Origin: Geothrix sp. 21YS21S-2
Lineage (GTDB): Bacteria; Acidobacteriota; Holophagae; Holophagales; Holophagaceae
DNA: 64,000 nucleotides
NCBI RefSeq assembly: GCF_030846775.1
Contig: NZ_CP132910.1
Coordinates: 3,599,001 to 3,663,000, forward strand
Reading direction: 5' to 3'
The position numbers and the translations under genes were made by a program. The notes beneath the pieces were generated by a model. That model did no database searches. It was not told the origin of the DNA and saw only the letters and a program-made list of their open reading frames with translations. Below are positions 28,686-36,585 of this stretch, one piece after another. How positions within the stretch are numbered: the stretch's first letter is position 1; every line of letters begins with the position of its first letter.

Positions 28686-28813
28686 CTTCCTCGGCCACCT
28701 CGGCGATGCCTCTTGTTGCATGCCACTTCCGCGAATTGTAATCCATGCGCCGCAAGAGCAATGAGAAGAACGGCCTCGCCGGGGTGGCCGAGAGGCCGAG
28801 GTTCGCCGGGGAA
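28686..28813. repeat. Degenerate second copy of the 8641-8777 inverted repeat
   Basis: The left arm (TTCCTCGGCCACCTCGGCGA at 28687-28706) and right arm (about 28772-28810, with GGCCGAGGTTCGCCG) correspond closely to the arms at 8641-8777. The interior shares GCGCCGCA and GAGAAGAA-type blocks. The left arm has lost one CCTCGGC unit, so the arms no longer pair perfectly. Like the first copy, it lies between convergent genes (permease and amidase). Confidence 0.7.
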
Positions 28814-28833
28814 GGACCCGAGGCATTCCCCTT

Positions 28834-29628
28834 CTAGGGCAGCCTGGCCCCCTCCACGGAATTCCGCCTGGGCGTGCCGTCGGCGCCGGCGAAATAGTGG
28901 CGCACGCCCTGGGTGATGGCCTGCGCCGCCTTGCGCAGGAAGGCGGGGTCCCTCAGCTTGACCTCCTCCCTGGGATTCGAGATGAAGACCGTCTCCACCA
29001 GCACCGCGGGCATGGCGGCGCCCCGCAGCACCACGAAGGGGGCCTGCTTGACGCCCCGCTGCTTGATCCCGCCCAGCTTGTTGAGCTGGCCCTGGATGGC
29101 CACGGCCAGACGCTCGGAGTCCCGCAGGAAGGCCTCCTGGCTGAGCGTGTCCAGGATGCCGGCCACCACGTTGTCCGGGTTGGCGTGGCCGGCGCGGGCC
29201 TCGGGTCCGTTCTCCTGGGCGGCGATCTCCGCCGCTTCCCCGTCCCCTGCTCCCAGGGTCAGGAAATAGACCTCGGACCCCTTGGCCTGCCGGGCCCGGG
29301 CGGCGTTCAGGTGGAGGCTGATGAAGAGGTCGGCCCCGGCCTGGTTGGCGATGCGGGCCCGGTCCCAGAGTCCCACGAAGGTGTCGTCCCCGCGGGTGAG
29401 CCGGGCCTCCATGCCGCACTGCTCCAGTTCCTTCACCAGGGCCTCCGCGAGGTCCAGCACCGCGTCCTTCTCCTTGAGCCCCTTGGCCCCCTTTGCGCCC
29501 ACGTCCTCGCCGCCGTGGCCCGGGTCCACGTAGACCAGGAGGCGGCCCTCCCCGGAAGGAAGCTTGGGAGTTTGCGCCAGTGCCAGTAGGCTAGGAAAGA
29601 GAAGCGGCAGGATTCCGTGGAGTTTCAA
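28834..29628 (-). CDS. N-acetylmuramoyl-L-alanine amidase (AmiA/B/C type)
   Basis: This zinc amidase cleaves the MurNAc-L-Ala bond of peptidoglycan. The Amidase_3 domain shows YVDPGHGGEDVGA (first His), a Glu ligand in LKEKDAVLDLA, FISLHLNAA (second His) and VLVETVFISN (catalytic Glu). A signal peptide (KLHGILPLLFPSLLALAQ) makes it periplasmic. A TTG at 29628 gives 264 residues and leaves one base to the divergent hisS start. An upstream in-frame GTG at 29652 would overlap hisS. Neither has a good Shine-Dalgarno. There is no AMIN domain or SPOR domain. Confidence 0.92.
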   Translation of the reverse strand: MKLHGILPLLFPSLLALAQTPKLPSGEGRLLVYVDPGHGGEDVGAKGAKGLKEKDAVLDLAEALVKELEQCGMEARLTRGDDTFVGLWDRARIANQAGADLFISLHLNAARARQAKGSEVYFLTLGAGDGEAAEIAAQENGPEARAGHANPDNVVAGILDTLSQEAFLRDSERLAVAIQGQLNKLGGIKQRGVKQAPFVVLRGAAMPAVLVETVFISNPREEVKLRDPAFLRKAAQAITQGVRHYFAGADGTPRRNSVEGARLP

Positions 29629-29629
29629 G

Positions 29630-30883
29630 ATGGCCCAATCCGTTAAAGGCACTCGTGATCTGTTTGGTGGCGAACTGGACTGGTTCCAGCGTATCGAGGA
29701 TACCGTAAGGCGGTCGTTCCACCGGCACGGCTATTCCGAGATCCGGACCCCCATCCTCGAGGAGATCGAGGTCTTCAAGCGCAGCGTCGGCGAGAGCAGC
29801 GACATCGTCCACAAGGAGATGTACGACTTCTTCGACAAGGGCAAGCGCCACGTGGCCATGCGCCCCGAGAACACCGCCGGCGTGGTGCGGGCCGTGATCC
29901 AGCACCAGCTCCTGGCCACCAGCGACCCCCAGCTCCTCTACTACATCGGCCCCATGTTCCGCTACGAGCGGATGCAGGCGGGAAGATACCGGCAGTTCTG
30001 GCAGATCGGCGCCGAAAGCTTCCAGGTGTCCACCCCGGAATCCGAGGCCGAGTCCCTGGTCATGCTCTACGACTTCCTGCGGGAACTGGGCCTGGCCCAG
30101 CTGACCTTCAGCATCAACTCCGTGGGCACCCCCGAGTGCCGGCCGGCCTTCCACGAGGCCTTCCGGGCCTTCTTCCGCACCCGCGAGGCGGAGTTCTGCG
30201 AGGACTGCCACCGCCGCATCGAGGAGAACCCCCTGCGGGTCCTCGACTGCAAGAACGCCCGGTGCCAGGCCGCCCTGGAGGGCCACCCGGTCCTGGTGGA
30301 CTTCCTGGACCCGGCCTCCCTCGAGCACCACGTGCGCCTGAAGGAGATCCTCACCACCCTGGGGCTTCCCTTCGAGGAGAACCCCCGGCTGGTGCGGGGC
30401 CTGGACTACTACACCCGCACGGCCTTCGAAGTCCTCTCCACGGATCTGGGGGCCCAGTCGGCCCTCCTGGGGGGCGGGCGCTACGACGGCCTGGTCAAGC
30501 AGCTGGGCGGCCCCCAGGTGGCGGCCTTCGGCTGGTCCATCGGTCTCGACCGCCTGGTGACCCTCATGCAGCAGCTGCACGGCAAGGCCCCCCGGCAGGC
30601 CCCGCCCGTCCTCATCCCCCTTGGCCCGGTGGCGACCCTCAAGGCCCTGGAGCTGGCGCGCGGCTGGTGGGCCGCCGGTCTCGACGTGGTCCTGGAGACC
30701 CGGGGGGTGAAGCTCAAGACCGCCCTCACCACCGCCAACCGCCAGGGGGCGCCCCTGGCGCTGATCCTGGGCGACGGGGAGCTGGACCAGGGCATGGTGG
30801 CGGTGAAGGACCTGACCGCCGGAACCCAGGAGACCTGGGCCCTGGACACGGTCCAGGAGCGTCTGGCGGACCTCCGCGGCTGA
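29630..30883 (+). CDS. hisS: Histidine--tRNA ligase
   Basis: The product is a class II aminoacyl-tRNA synthetase of 417 residues. SVKGTRDLFGGE at the N-terminus, motif 2 (GPMFRYERMQAGRYRQF), the HisA signature LVRGLDYYTRTAFE and motif 3 (GGRYDGLVK...FGWSIGLDRL) are all present. An anticodon-binding domain covers the last 90 residues. The ATG at 29630 is preceded by GGAG at a 7-base spacing. That site lies inside the 5' end of the divergent amidase gene, so the promoter must lie within the amidase coding sequence. Confidence 0.97.
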   Translation: MAQSVKGTRDLFGGELDWFQRIEDTVRRSFHRHGYSEIRTPILEEIEVFKRSVGESSDIVHKEMYDFFDKGKRHVAMRPENTAGVVRAVIQHQLLATSDPQLLYYIGPMFRYERMQAGRYRQFWQIGAESFQVSTPESEAESLVMLYDFLRELGLAQLTFSINSVGTPECRPAFHEAFRAFFRTREAEFCEDCHRRIEENPLRVLDCKNARCQAALEGHPVLVDFLDPASLEHHVRLKEILTTLGLPFEENPRLVRGLDYYTRTAFEVLSTDLGAQSALLGGGRYDGLVKQLGGPQVAAFGWSIGLDRLVTLMQQLHGKAPRQAPPVLIPLGPVATLKALELARGWWAAGLDVVLETRGVKLKTALTTANRQGAPLALILGDGELDQGMVAVKDLTAGTQETWALDTVQERLADLRG

Positions 30884-30929
30884 CGCCGCACCCAGCGCCC
30901 GAAGGAATGGCAGGTTAATTGTCACAATG

Positions 30930-31300
30930 GGGCACGCCGGAGGCCCGGGAAGGTCCTCGCCTCGAATTGTTAAATTTTGTTAAATAAAAAATTTATTAAA
31001 TAATATAGACATATCGCGATTTCAACATTCGTGCCACCCGTTGGCCGGGAGGTCGCATGAGTTTTGCAAAATGAAATATTCTAAAAATTACATTAGATAT
31101 GAGACTCAATATTAATCAAAAGCGCCTGGACATAGCACTAGGCAATCCAAAATAGTTTGTTAATCATTGTTAATTTCAATATGGTTAATGCTCTTTGTGA
31201 TTTTGGCCATGAGACATTCTTGCGATTCGGGTAAAATTTGTCATTAAAATTTCATTGACAAGGCTTCGTTTGGGAAGACAATTTACTACGTTGGATCCCT
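30930..31300. other. AT-rich island with 10-bp-phased TTGTTAA pairs
   Basis: This 370-base stretch is far more AT-rich than the rest of the window and has no credible gene. It holds two pairs of TTGTTAA: 30967 and 30977, then 31157 and 31167. The copies in each pair start exactly 10 bp apart, one helical turn. A GGTTAA follows at 31183. It ends in the MarR promoter. Likely roles are a regulator or nucleoid-protein binding region; horizontal acquisition is an alternative. Confidence 0.7.
31255..31283 (+). promoter_or_regulatory. Candidate promoter of the MarR-family gene
   Basis: A perfect TTGACA -35 box is at 31255-31260. The -10 is unclear: ACAATT at a 17-base spacing or TTTACT slightly further down. 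GGGAGG then precedes the MarR ATG at 31322 by eight bases. Confidence 0.4.
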
Positions 31301-31321
31301 CATCAACGGGAGGTTTGGGAA

Positions 31322-31846
31322 ATGTCTAACTCATCGGAAGTCGGATTGGCGGTTTCAAATATCGGAATGCTGATCGTGGCGGCCAGACGCTCCATCCGAC
31401 AGCTCGTGGCGGGCAAGGTCGTTCCCCTCGATCTGACTCCGCACCACTTCTGGATGCTCCTGGTCATCTCCAAGGCGGCGCCCTTGTCCCTGGGCGAACT
31501 GGCCCGGGCCATGTGGATGGACAACCCCACCGTCTCCCGCATGGTCCAGCAGATGACCCAGCGGGGGTACCTCGTGGTCGGACCCGACCCCAACCATGGC
31601 CGGCGGATCCGCATCCGGCTGACTCCGGAGGGCGTCACCCTCTGCGAGAACCTCGCGGGCATCGGCGAGGGGCTCCGCGCCCAGGCCGAGGGGAACATGA
31701 CCGAGGAGGAGACCTCCGCTCTGCGGGAATTGCTCTGCAAGTACATGCGGAACCTGGACGTGATGGTCGCCAACGACCTGCCCGGCGTACCCATCCGGCC
31801 CCAGCACGCGGTCGAAGGGCCCGGGAAGCTCCCCTCCGTCTCGTAG
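31322..31846 (+). CDS. MarR-family transcriptional regulator
   Basis: This 174-residue winged-helix regulator has SLGELARAMWMDNPTVSRMV as recognition helices and the wing RGYLVVGPDPNHGRRIRIRL, followed by dimerisation helices. A proline-rich tail extends beyond the usual MarR end. The start is supported by GGGAGG eight bases upstream. It follows the AT-rich island, where it may autoregulate, and is 45 bases before an MBL-fold hydrolase gene. That hydrolase is a plausible target. Confidence 0.9.
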   Translation: MSNSSEVGLAVSNIGMLIVAARRSIRQLVAGKVVPLDLTPHHFWMLLVISKAAPLSLGELARAMWMDNPTVSRMVQQMTQRGYLVVGPDPNHGRRIRIRLTPEGVTLCENLAGIGEGLRAQAEGNMTEEETSALRELLCKYMRNLDVMVANDLPGVPIRPQHAVEGPGKLPSVS

Positions 31847-31891
31847 TCCCCCGCCTCCGGACCGGCTTATAATGGCCGCTCCGGAGGCGTT

Positions 31892-32770
31892 ATGCGATTC
31901 GCGACCCTTTGGGCCCTCGTGGCGGCCCTGGCTTTCGTCCCCCTGATAGCGGCCGAGCCTGCGCCCCAACGGGTGGAAAAGCTCACGGACCATGCCTACG
32001 CGATCTTCGGGGAAGGGGGCAACGTGGGCCTCTTCGTGGCCGCCGACGCGGCCCTCCTGGTGGACGGCCGCTTCGAGGCCGGCGCGCCCGGGCTTCTGCA
32101 GGCCGTGCGCACCGTCACCGACAAGCCCGTCCGGTACCTCGTGAACACCCACGTCCACCGGGACCACGTGGGGGCCAACGCCTGGATGGAGAAGCAGGGG
32201 GTGACCCTGGTGGCCCACGCCAACGTCCGGGCCCGGCTGGCCAGGACCCAGCAGGCCGGGCTGCCCGCCATCTGCTACGGCGAGGAGAACCCGGCCCTGC
32301 GCGCCCGCATGGACCTGCACCTGGGCGCCTCGGAGTTCCATCTGCTCCACCTGGCCCCGGGCCACACGGACGGGGACACGATATTCGGCTACCCCCAGGA
32401 GCTGGTGCTGGCCATGGGGGACCTCTTCTTCAACGGGGCCCTCCCCTTCATCGACACCCAGAGCGGCGGGAGCCTGGACGGCCTGGTGGCCACCCTGGAC
32501 AACCTCGCGACCTGGTTGCCGGACGGCACGAAGATCATCCCCGGCCACGGCCCCGTGGCGGCGAAAAAGGACCTGCTTCGCCTGCGGGACTTCCTCCGGG
32601 CCCTCCAGGCCCATGTGAAGGCCCATCCCGACCTGGCGCCGGCGGCCCTGGCGGCGGGCTTCGACACGGCGGCCTGGGCGGACTTCAAGCCCAGCCCGGG
32701 CTTCGTATCCTGGGAATCCCTGTTCGCGGGGGCCAGCGGCAAGGGGCCGGGGCGCGTACCCAAGCCTTGA
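31892..32770 (+). CDS. Exported metallo-beta-lactamase-fold hydrolase
   Basis: The protein has 292 residues with a signal peptide (LWALVAALAFVPLIAAEPA). The dinuclear metal site is intact: THVHRDHVG (HxHxDH), the third-histidine loop PGHTDGDT, a GD aspartate in LAMGDLFFNG and the last histidine in IIPGHGP. The family includes beta-lactamases, glyoxalase II and lactonases. The sequence resembles quinoprotein relay- or SoxH-like exported members more than true beta-lactamases. The substrate is unknown. It lies between the MarR regulator and aspS. Confidence 0.85.
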   Translation: MRFATLWALVAALAFVPLIAAEPAPQRVEKLTDHAYAIFGEGGNVGLFVAADAALLVDGRFEAGAPGLLQAVRTVTDKPVRYLVNTHVHRDHVGANAWMEKQGVTLVAHANVRARLARTQQAGLPAICYGEENPALRARMDLHLGASEFHLLHLAPGHTDGDTIFGYPQELVLAMGDLFFNGALPFIDTQSGGSLDGLVATLDNLATWLPDGTKIIPGHGPVAAKKDLLRLRDFLRALQAHVKAHPDLAPAALAAGFDTAAWADFKPSPGFVSWESLFAGASGKGPGRVPKP

Positions 32771-32803
32771 GAAACCGGGCTCCGGGTGCGATTCTAGTAG
32801 GCT

Positions 32804-34750
32804 ATGAAACTCGATCGGCTCGGCGACTTCCAACGTACCCACCGCAACGGCGACCTGCGCCTCCCGGACGCAGGCAGGCAGGTGCGGCTCCTGGGCTGGT
32901 GCAAACGGGTGCGGAACCTGGGCTCCCTGGTCTTCCTCGACCTGCGGGACCGCTGGGGCCTCGTGCAGCTGGTGGCCAACGAGACCGAGGTGCCCCCCGA
33001 GCTCCTGGCCCGCCTCAAGGAGGTTCGCAGCGAGTTCGTCCTGGCCGCCGAGGGCGTGGTGGCCGAACGGGAGCAGAAGAACCCCAACATGCCCACCGGC
33101 GACATCGAGGTGCGGCTCACCAGCCTGCGCATCCTCAACACCGCCCAGACCCCGCCCATCCCCCTGGACGACAGCGCGGAGGCCAACGAGGACCTGCGCC
33201 TGAAGTGGCGCTTCCTGGACCTGCGCCGGGAGAGCCTCCAGCGCAGCCTGATCCTGCGCAGCGAGGTCACCCAGATCGTCCGGTCCTACTTCCGCAGGAA
33301 CGACTTCGTGGAAGTCGAGACCCCCATCCTGGGCAAGTCCTCTCCGGAAGGGGCCCGGGACTACCTGGTCCCCTCGCGGGTGCACCCGGGCGAGTTCTTC
33401 GCCCTCCCGCAGTCCCCCCAGCTCTACAAGCAGCTCCTGCAGGTGGCCGGCTTCGAGCGCTACGTGCAGATCTGCCGCTGCTTCCGGGACGAGGACCTGC
33501 GGGCGGACCGCCAGCCCGAGTTCACCCAGGTGGACGTGGAGATGAGCTTCGTGCGGGCCCAGGACATCCAGGACATCATGGAGCCGCTCCTGGTGGAGCT
33601 GGCCGCCCTGGTGGGCCGCAAGGTGGAGGCCCCCTTCCCCCGGCTGCCCTACAAGGACGCCATGGAGTGGTACGGCTCCGACAAGCCCGACACCCGCTGC
33701 AAGGTGCGCATCCAGGACGTGACGGCGCTCTTCGCGGAGAGCGGCTTCAACCTCTTCCGGGCGGCCTCCGAAAGCAATGGGCAGCGCCGCGTGCGGGCCC
33801 TCTTCTTCGAGGGGCCCCAGGCGGGCGCCTACAGCCGCAAGCAGCTGGACGAACTGCAGGACGTGGCCAAGCACCTGGGCGCCGGCGGCCTCCCCTACGC
33901 CAAGTGGGGCAAGGACGGCTTCGGCTCCAGCTTCAAGAAGTTCGTGGACCCCGCCCAGGAGGAGGCCCTCAGGTCGGCCCTGGGCGTCACGGGCGAAGGC
34001 CTGGCGGTTTTCGCCGTGGGACCGGACGACCAGACTTCCAAGGTCCTGGGCGAAGTGCGCCTGCGCCTGGCCCGGGCCCTGGAGCTCATCGACGAATCCA
34101 AGTTTGAATTCCTGTGGGTGGTGGACTTCCCCCTGCTGGAGTGGAGCGAGGAGGCCGGCCGCTTCATCGCCTGCCACCACCCCTTCACCAGCCCCCACCC
34201 CGACGACCTGGACCTTCTCGAAACCGATCCCGGCAGGTGCCGGGCCCAGGCCTACGACGTCATCCTCAACGGCTTCGAGCTGGGCGGCGGCTCCATCCGG
34301 ATCCACGACGCCGAGACCCAGAGCCGCATGTTCAAGGCCATCGGCATGAGCGTGGAACTGGCCCAGGAGCAGTTCGGCTATCTGCTCAACGCCCTGTCTT
34401 TCGGCGCCCCGCCCCACGGCGGCATCGCCCTGGGCCTGGACCGCCTGGTGATGCTCCTGGTGGGCGCCTCCAACATCCGGGAGGTCATCGCCTTCCCCAA
34501 GACCGCCCAGGCCCGCTGCCTCATGACCAGCGCACCGTCCCCGGTGGACCCCCGCCAGCTCAAGGAGCTGCGCATCCAGATCGAGCAGGCCCAGCAGTGG
34601 AAGGCCGGCGTCATGTTCTTCGAGAGCGTGCCCGCCGAATACCAGGCCCCCCTGGGCGCCCTGCGCACCCTCACGGCCAACGCCCCCACCTCCACCAGCA
34701 CCCTGGTTCTGGACGGCGAAGTGGTCAAGGTCGAGACCACCCGCCTCTGA
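32804..34750 (+). CDS. aspS: Aspartate--tRNA ligase
   Basis: This bacterial-type AspRS has 648 residues. An OB-fold anticodon domain (about 20-130) is followed by the catalytic core with motif 2 (CRCFRDEDLRADRQPEFTQ), the bacterial GAD insertion (about 290-410) and motif 3 (GGIALGLDRLVMLL). After SAPSPVDPRQLKELRI, where most bacterial AspRS end, there are about 55 further residues with no recognised domain. No gatCAB genes are nearby, so whether it is discriminating is unknown. It starts 33 bases after the MBL gene. Confidence 0.96.
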   Translation: MKLDRLGDFQRTHRNGDLRLPDAGRQVRLLGWCKRVRNLGSLVFLDLRDRWGLVQLVANETEVPPELLARLKEVRSEFVLAAEGVVAEREQKNPNMPTGDIEVRLTSLRILNTAQTPPIPLDDSAEANEDLRLKWRFLDLRRESLQRSLILRSEVTQIVRSYFRRNDFVEVETPILGKSSPEGARDYLVPSRVHPGEFFALPQSPQLYKQLLQVAGFERYVQICRCFRDEDLRADRQPEFTQVDVEMSFVRAQDIQDIMEPLLVELAALVGRKVEAPFPRLPYKDAMEWYGSDKPDTRCKVRIQDVTALFAESGFNLFRAASESNGQRRVRALFFEGPQAGAYSRKQLDELQDVAKHLGAGGLPYAKWGKDGFGSSFKKFVDPAQEEALRSALGVTGEGLAVFAVGPDDQTSKVLGEVRLRLARALELIDESKFEFLWVVDFPLLEWSEEAGRFIACHHPFTSPHPDDLDLLETDPGRCRAQAYDVILNGFELGGGSIRIHDAETQSRMFKAIGMSVELAQEQFGYLLNALSFGAPPHGGIALGLDRLVMLLVGASNIREVIAFPKTAQARCLMTSAPSPVDPRQLKELRIQIEQAQQWKAGVMFFESVPAEYQAPLGALRTLTANAPTSTSTLVLDGEVVKVETTRL

Positions 34751-34753
34751 CCC

Positions 34754-34782
34754 TTGCGGGTCATGACCTCCCCGGTCATACT
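34754..34782 (+). promoter_or_regulatory. Weak candidate promoter of the proline operon leader
   Basis: TTGCGG (34754-34759) and CATACT (34777-34782) are 17 bases apart, with three and four consensus matches. A start near 34789 would make the leader-peptide ATG (34790) leaderless, which would explain its missing Shine-Dalgarno. Confidence 0.3.
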
Positions 34783-34789
34783 TCCGTCC

Positions 34790-34864
34790 ATGCGATCCTT
34801 CGCCTTCAACCCCGCCCATTCCCCGCGCCCTATCGAGGCGGGTGATGGCCATGGGGCCGGCTGA
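34790..34864 (+). CDS. Putative leader peptide of the proC-proB-proA operon
   Basis: This 24-codon frame starts ATG CGA TCC and ends TGA at 34862-34864. The peptide contains the cluster NPAHSPRP, with proline codons 8, 12 and 14 (CCC, CCG, CCT). Proline codons just ahead of proline-biosynthesis genes, followed by alternative hairpins and a terminator, match the logic of amino-acid attenuators. No Shine-Dalgarno is seen. Chance occurrence cannot be excluded, since the peptide is short and also contains other residue types. Confidence 0.45.
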   Translation: MRSFAFNPAHSPRPIEAGDGHGAG

Positions 34865-34919
34865 ACCGCAACCCCAACCGCTTTCCACCCGCCCCCGGCC
34901 CAAACCCCGGGGGCTTTTT
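34837..34919 (+). terminator. Rho-independent terminator and competing stem ahead of proC (candidate attenuator)
   Basis: The terminator stem is GCCCCCGG (34891-34898) paired with CCGGGGGC (34907-34914), followed by five Ts. It ends 17 bases before the proC ATG. A competing pairing is GGCGGGTG (34837-34844) with CACCCGCC (34886-34893), which shares three bases with the terminator's left arm and would weaken it. GGCGGGTG lies inside the putative leader peptide, so ribosome position could decide between the two. The terminator could simply end aspS transcripts, but its closeness to the proC ribosome site argues for a regulatory role. Confidence 0.6.
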
Positions 34920-34936
34920 CGTATCCGGAGGGAATC

Positions 34937-35746
34937 ATGACGACCCAGCTTGCCGTAATCGGCTTCGGGACCATGGGCCAGGCCATCACCGGCGGGCTGG
35001 TGGAGGCCGCGGGCTTCCCTCCGGGCGCGATCGTCACCACCGACAAGGGCAAGGGCACCCGGGCCCGGGCCCAGGCCATGGGCGTCGGCTGGGCCGCCAC
35101 CGCCGCCGAGGCCGCGAGCCGGGCCGAGGCGGTCCTGCTGTGCGTCAAGCCCAAGGACCTGGGCCCGCTCCTGGAGACCCTGGCCGCCGCCGGGGCCCTG
35201 GACCACAGGCCCCTGGTGGTGTCCATCGCCGCCGGCACCGACCTGGCCTTCCTGGAGGCCCGGGTCCCCGCGGGCACCCCGGTCATCCGGGCCATGCCCA
35301 ACACGCCCTGCAGCATCCGCATGGGCACCATCGTCCTGGCGCCCGGCGCCCACGCGGGGGACGAGCACCTCGCCCTGGCCCGCACCTTCTTCGAGCCCCT
35401 GGGCGCCGTGCTGGACCTGGAGGAGCACCACTTCGACGCCGTCACGGGCCTGTCGGCCAGCGGTCCCGCCTTCATCTTCGTGATCCTCGAGGCCCTGGCC
35501 GAGGGCGGCGTGCAGTGCGGCCTGCCCCGGGGCGTGGCGGTGGAGCTGGCGGCGCGCATGACGGTGGGCGCCGCCTCCATGGTGCTGCAGACCGGGCGCC
35601 ACCCCGCGGCCCTCAAGGACGAGGTGACCACCCCCGCCGGGTGCACCATCGCCGGCCTCCTGGCCCTGGAGGACGGGCGCATCCGCTCCGTCATCGCCCG
35701 GGGCATCGAGCGCGCCTCCCAGGTGGCCAGCGGGCTGGGCCGATGA
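34937..35746 (+). CDS. proC: Pyrroline-5-carboxylate reductase
   Basis: ProC performs the last step of proline synthesis, NAD(P)H-dependent reduction of P5C. The 269-residue protein begins with the Rossmann motif VIGFGTMGQAITGGL. Later it has RAMPNTPCSIRMG, the substrate/dimer helix SASGPAFIFVILEALAEGG and the C-terminal DEVTTPAGCTIAGL signature. GGAGGG precedes the ATG by six bases. Its stop overlaps the proB start (ATGA). Placement of proC first in a proCBA operon behind a terminator suggests coordinated control of the whole pathway. Confidence 0.96.
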   Translation: MTTQLAVIGFGTMGQAITGGLVEAAGFPPGAIVTTDKGKGTRARAQAMGVGWAATAAEAASRAEAVLLCVKPKDLGPLLETLAAAGALDHRPLVVSIAAGTDLAFLEARVPAGTPVIRAMPNTPCSIRMGTIVLAPGAHAGDEHLALARTFFEPLGAVLDLEEHHFDAVTGLSASGPAFIFVILEALAEGGVQCGLPRGVAVELAARMTVGAASMVLQTGRHPAALKDEVTTPAGCTIAGLLALEDGRIRSVIARGIERASQVASGLGR

Positions 35747-36585
35747 AAAGGGCGGCCCCCCAGCGCATCGTGGTCAAGGCCGGCACCCAGGTGCTGCTTT
35801 CCGGGGACGGCTTTCCCTCCCTGGGGCGGATCTTCGCCCTGGTGGAGTCCCTGGCGTCCCTGCGCCGCCAGGGCCGGGACGTGCTCCTGGTCAGTTCGGG
35901 CGCCGTGGGACTGGGGGCCCGGCGCCTGGGGCTCCCCACGCGGCCCGGCACCCTCTCCCTCCAGCAGGCCTGCGCGGCGGTGGGGCAGGGGGAGCTCATG
36001 GCCCTCTACCAGTCCGCCTTCGGGCGCCTGGACACGGTCTGCGCCCAGGTGCTCCTCACGCAGGAGGACTTCTCCGACCCCGAGCGCCGCTCCAACCTGC
36101 GCGCGACGCTGGAAAAGCTCCTGAAGATGGGCGTCATCCCCATCATCAACGAGAACGACACCGTGGCGACGCTGGAACTGGGCCGCATGAAGGTCTTCGG
36201 GGACAACGACAAGCTGGGGGCCCTGGTGGCCGCGGGCCTGGGCGCGGATCTGCTGCTGATCCTGTCGGACGTGGACGGCCTCCACGAGCGCAATCCCCAG
36301 CACGACCCCGAGGCGCCGCTCCTGCGGGAAGTTGCGGCGATCACCCCGGAGATCCTGGCCCGGGCCCAGGGTTCGGGCGCCCGGGGCCGGGGCGGCATGG
36401 CCACCAAGCTGGAATCGGCGCGCCTTTGCATGGAGTCCGGCGTGGCCGTGGTCATCGCCCGGGGCGAAGGGAGCGGCACCCTGGAGCGCGTGGTGTCGGG
36501 CGAGGCGCAATGCACCCGCTTCCTGGCGGGTCCCCGGCCCAAGGGCGATCCCCTGGGCCCCTGGCTCAAGGAGAAGCGGCCATGA
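35743..36585 (+). CDS. proB: Glutamate 5-kinase, short form without PUA domain
   Basis: ProB phosphorylates glutamate, the committed and usually feedback-inhibited step. From the ATG at 35743 the protein is 280 residues, and the amino-acid-kinase fold is complete: VVKAGTQVLL, LVSSGAVGLGARRL, PIINENDTVA, FGDNDKLGALVA and the GGMATKLESA loop. The C-terminal PUA domain found in many ProB proteins is absent. A longer open frame upstream overlaps proC and is not the real start. It overlaps proC and proA by ATGA junctions. Confidence 0.95.
   Translation: MKRAAPQRIVVKAGTQVLLSGDGFPSLGRIFALVESLASLRRQGRDVLLVSSGAVGLGARRLGLPTRPGTLSLQQACAAVGQGELMALYQSAFGRLDTVCAQVLLTQEDFSDPERRSNLRATLEKLLKMGVIPIINENDTVATLELGRMKVFGDNDKLGALVAAGLGADLLLILSDVDGLHERNPQHDPEAPLLREVAAITPEILARAQGSGARGRGGMATKLESARLCMESGVAVVIARGEGSGTLERVVSGEAQCTRFLAGPRPKGDPLGPWLKEKRP

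Noticed and set aside
31355-35602. 1415-codon minus-strand frame across MarR, MBL, aspS and proC
   Set aside because: Caused by GC-biased third positions of four real plus-strand genes; the protein has no domain and an implausible composition.
35140-36585. 481-residue reading of ProB
   Set aside because: The 5' 200 codons overlap proC in another frame. The ATG at 35743 with the ATGA junction gives the correct kinase start.
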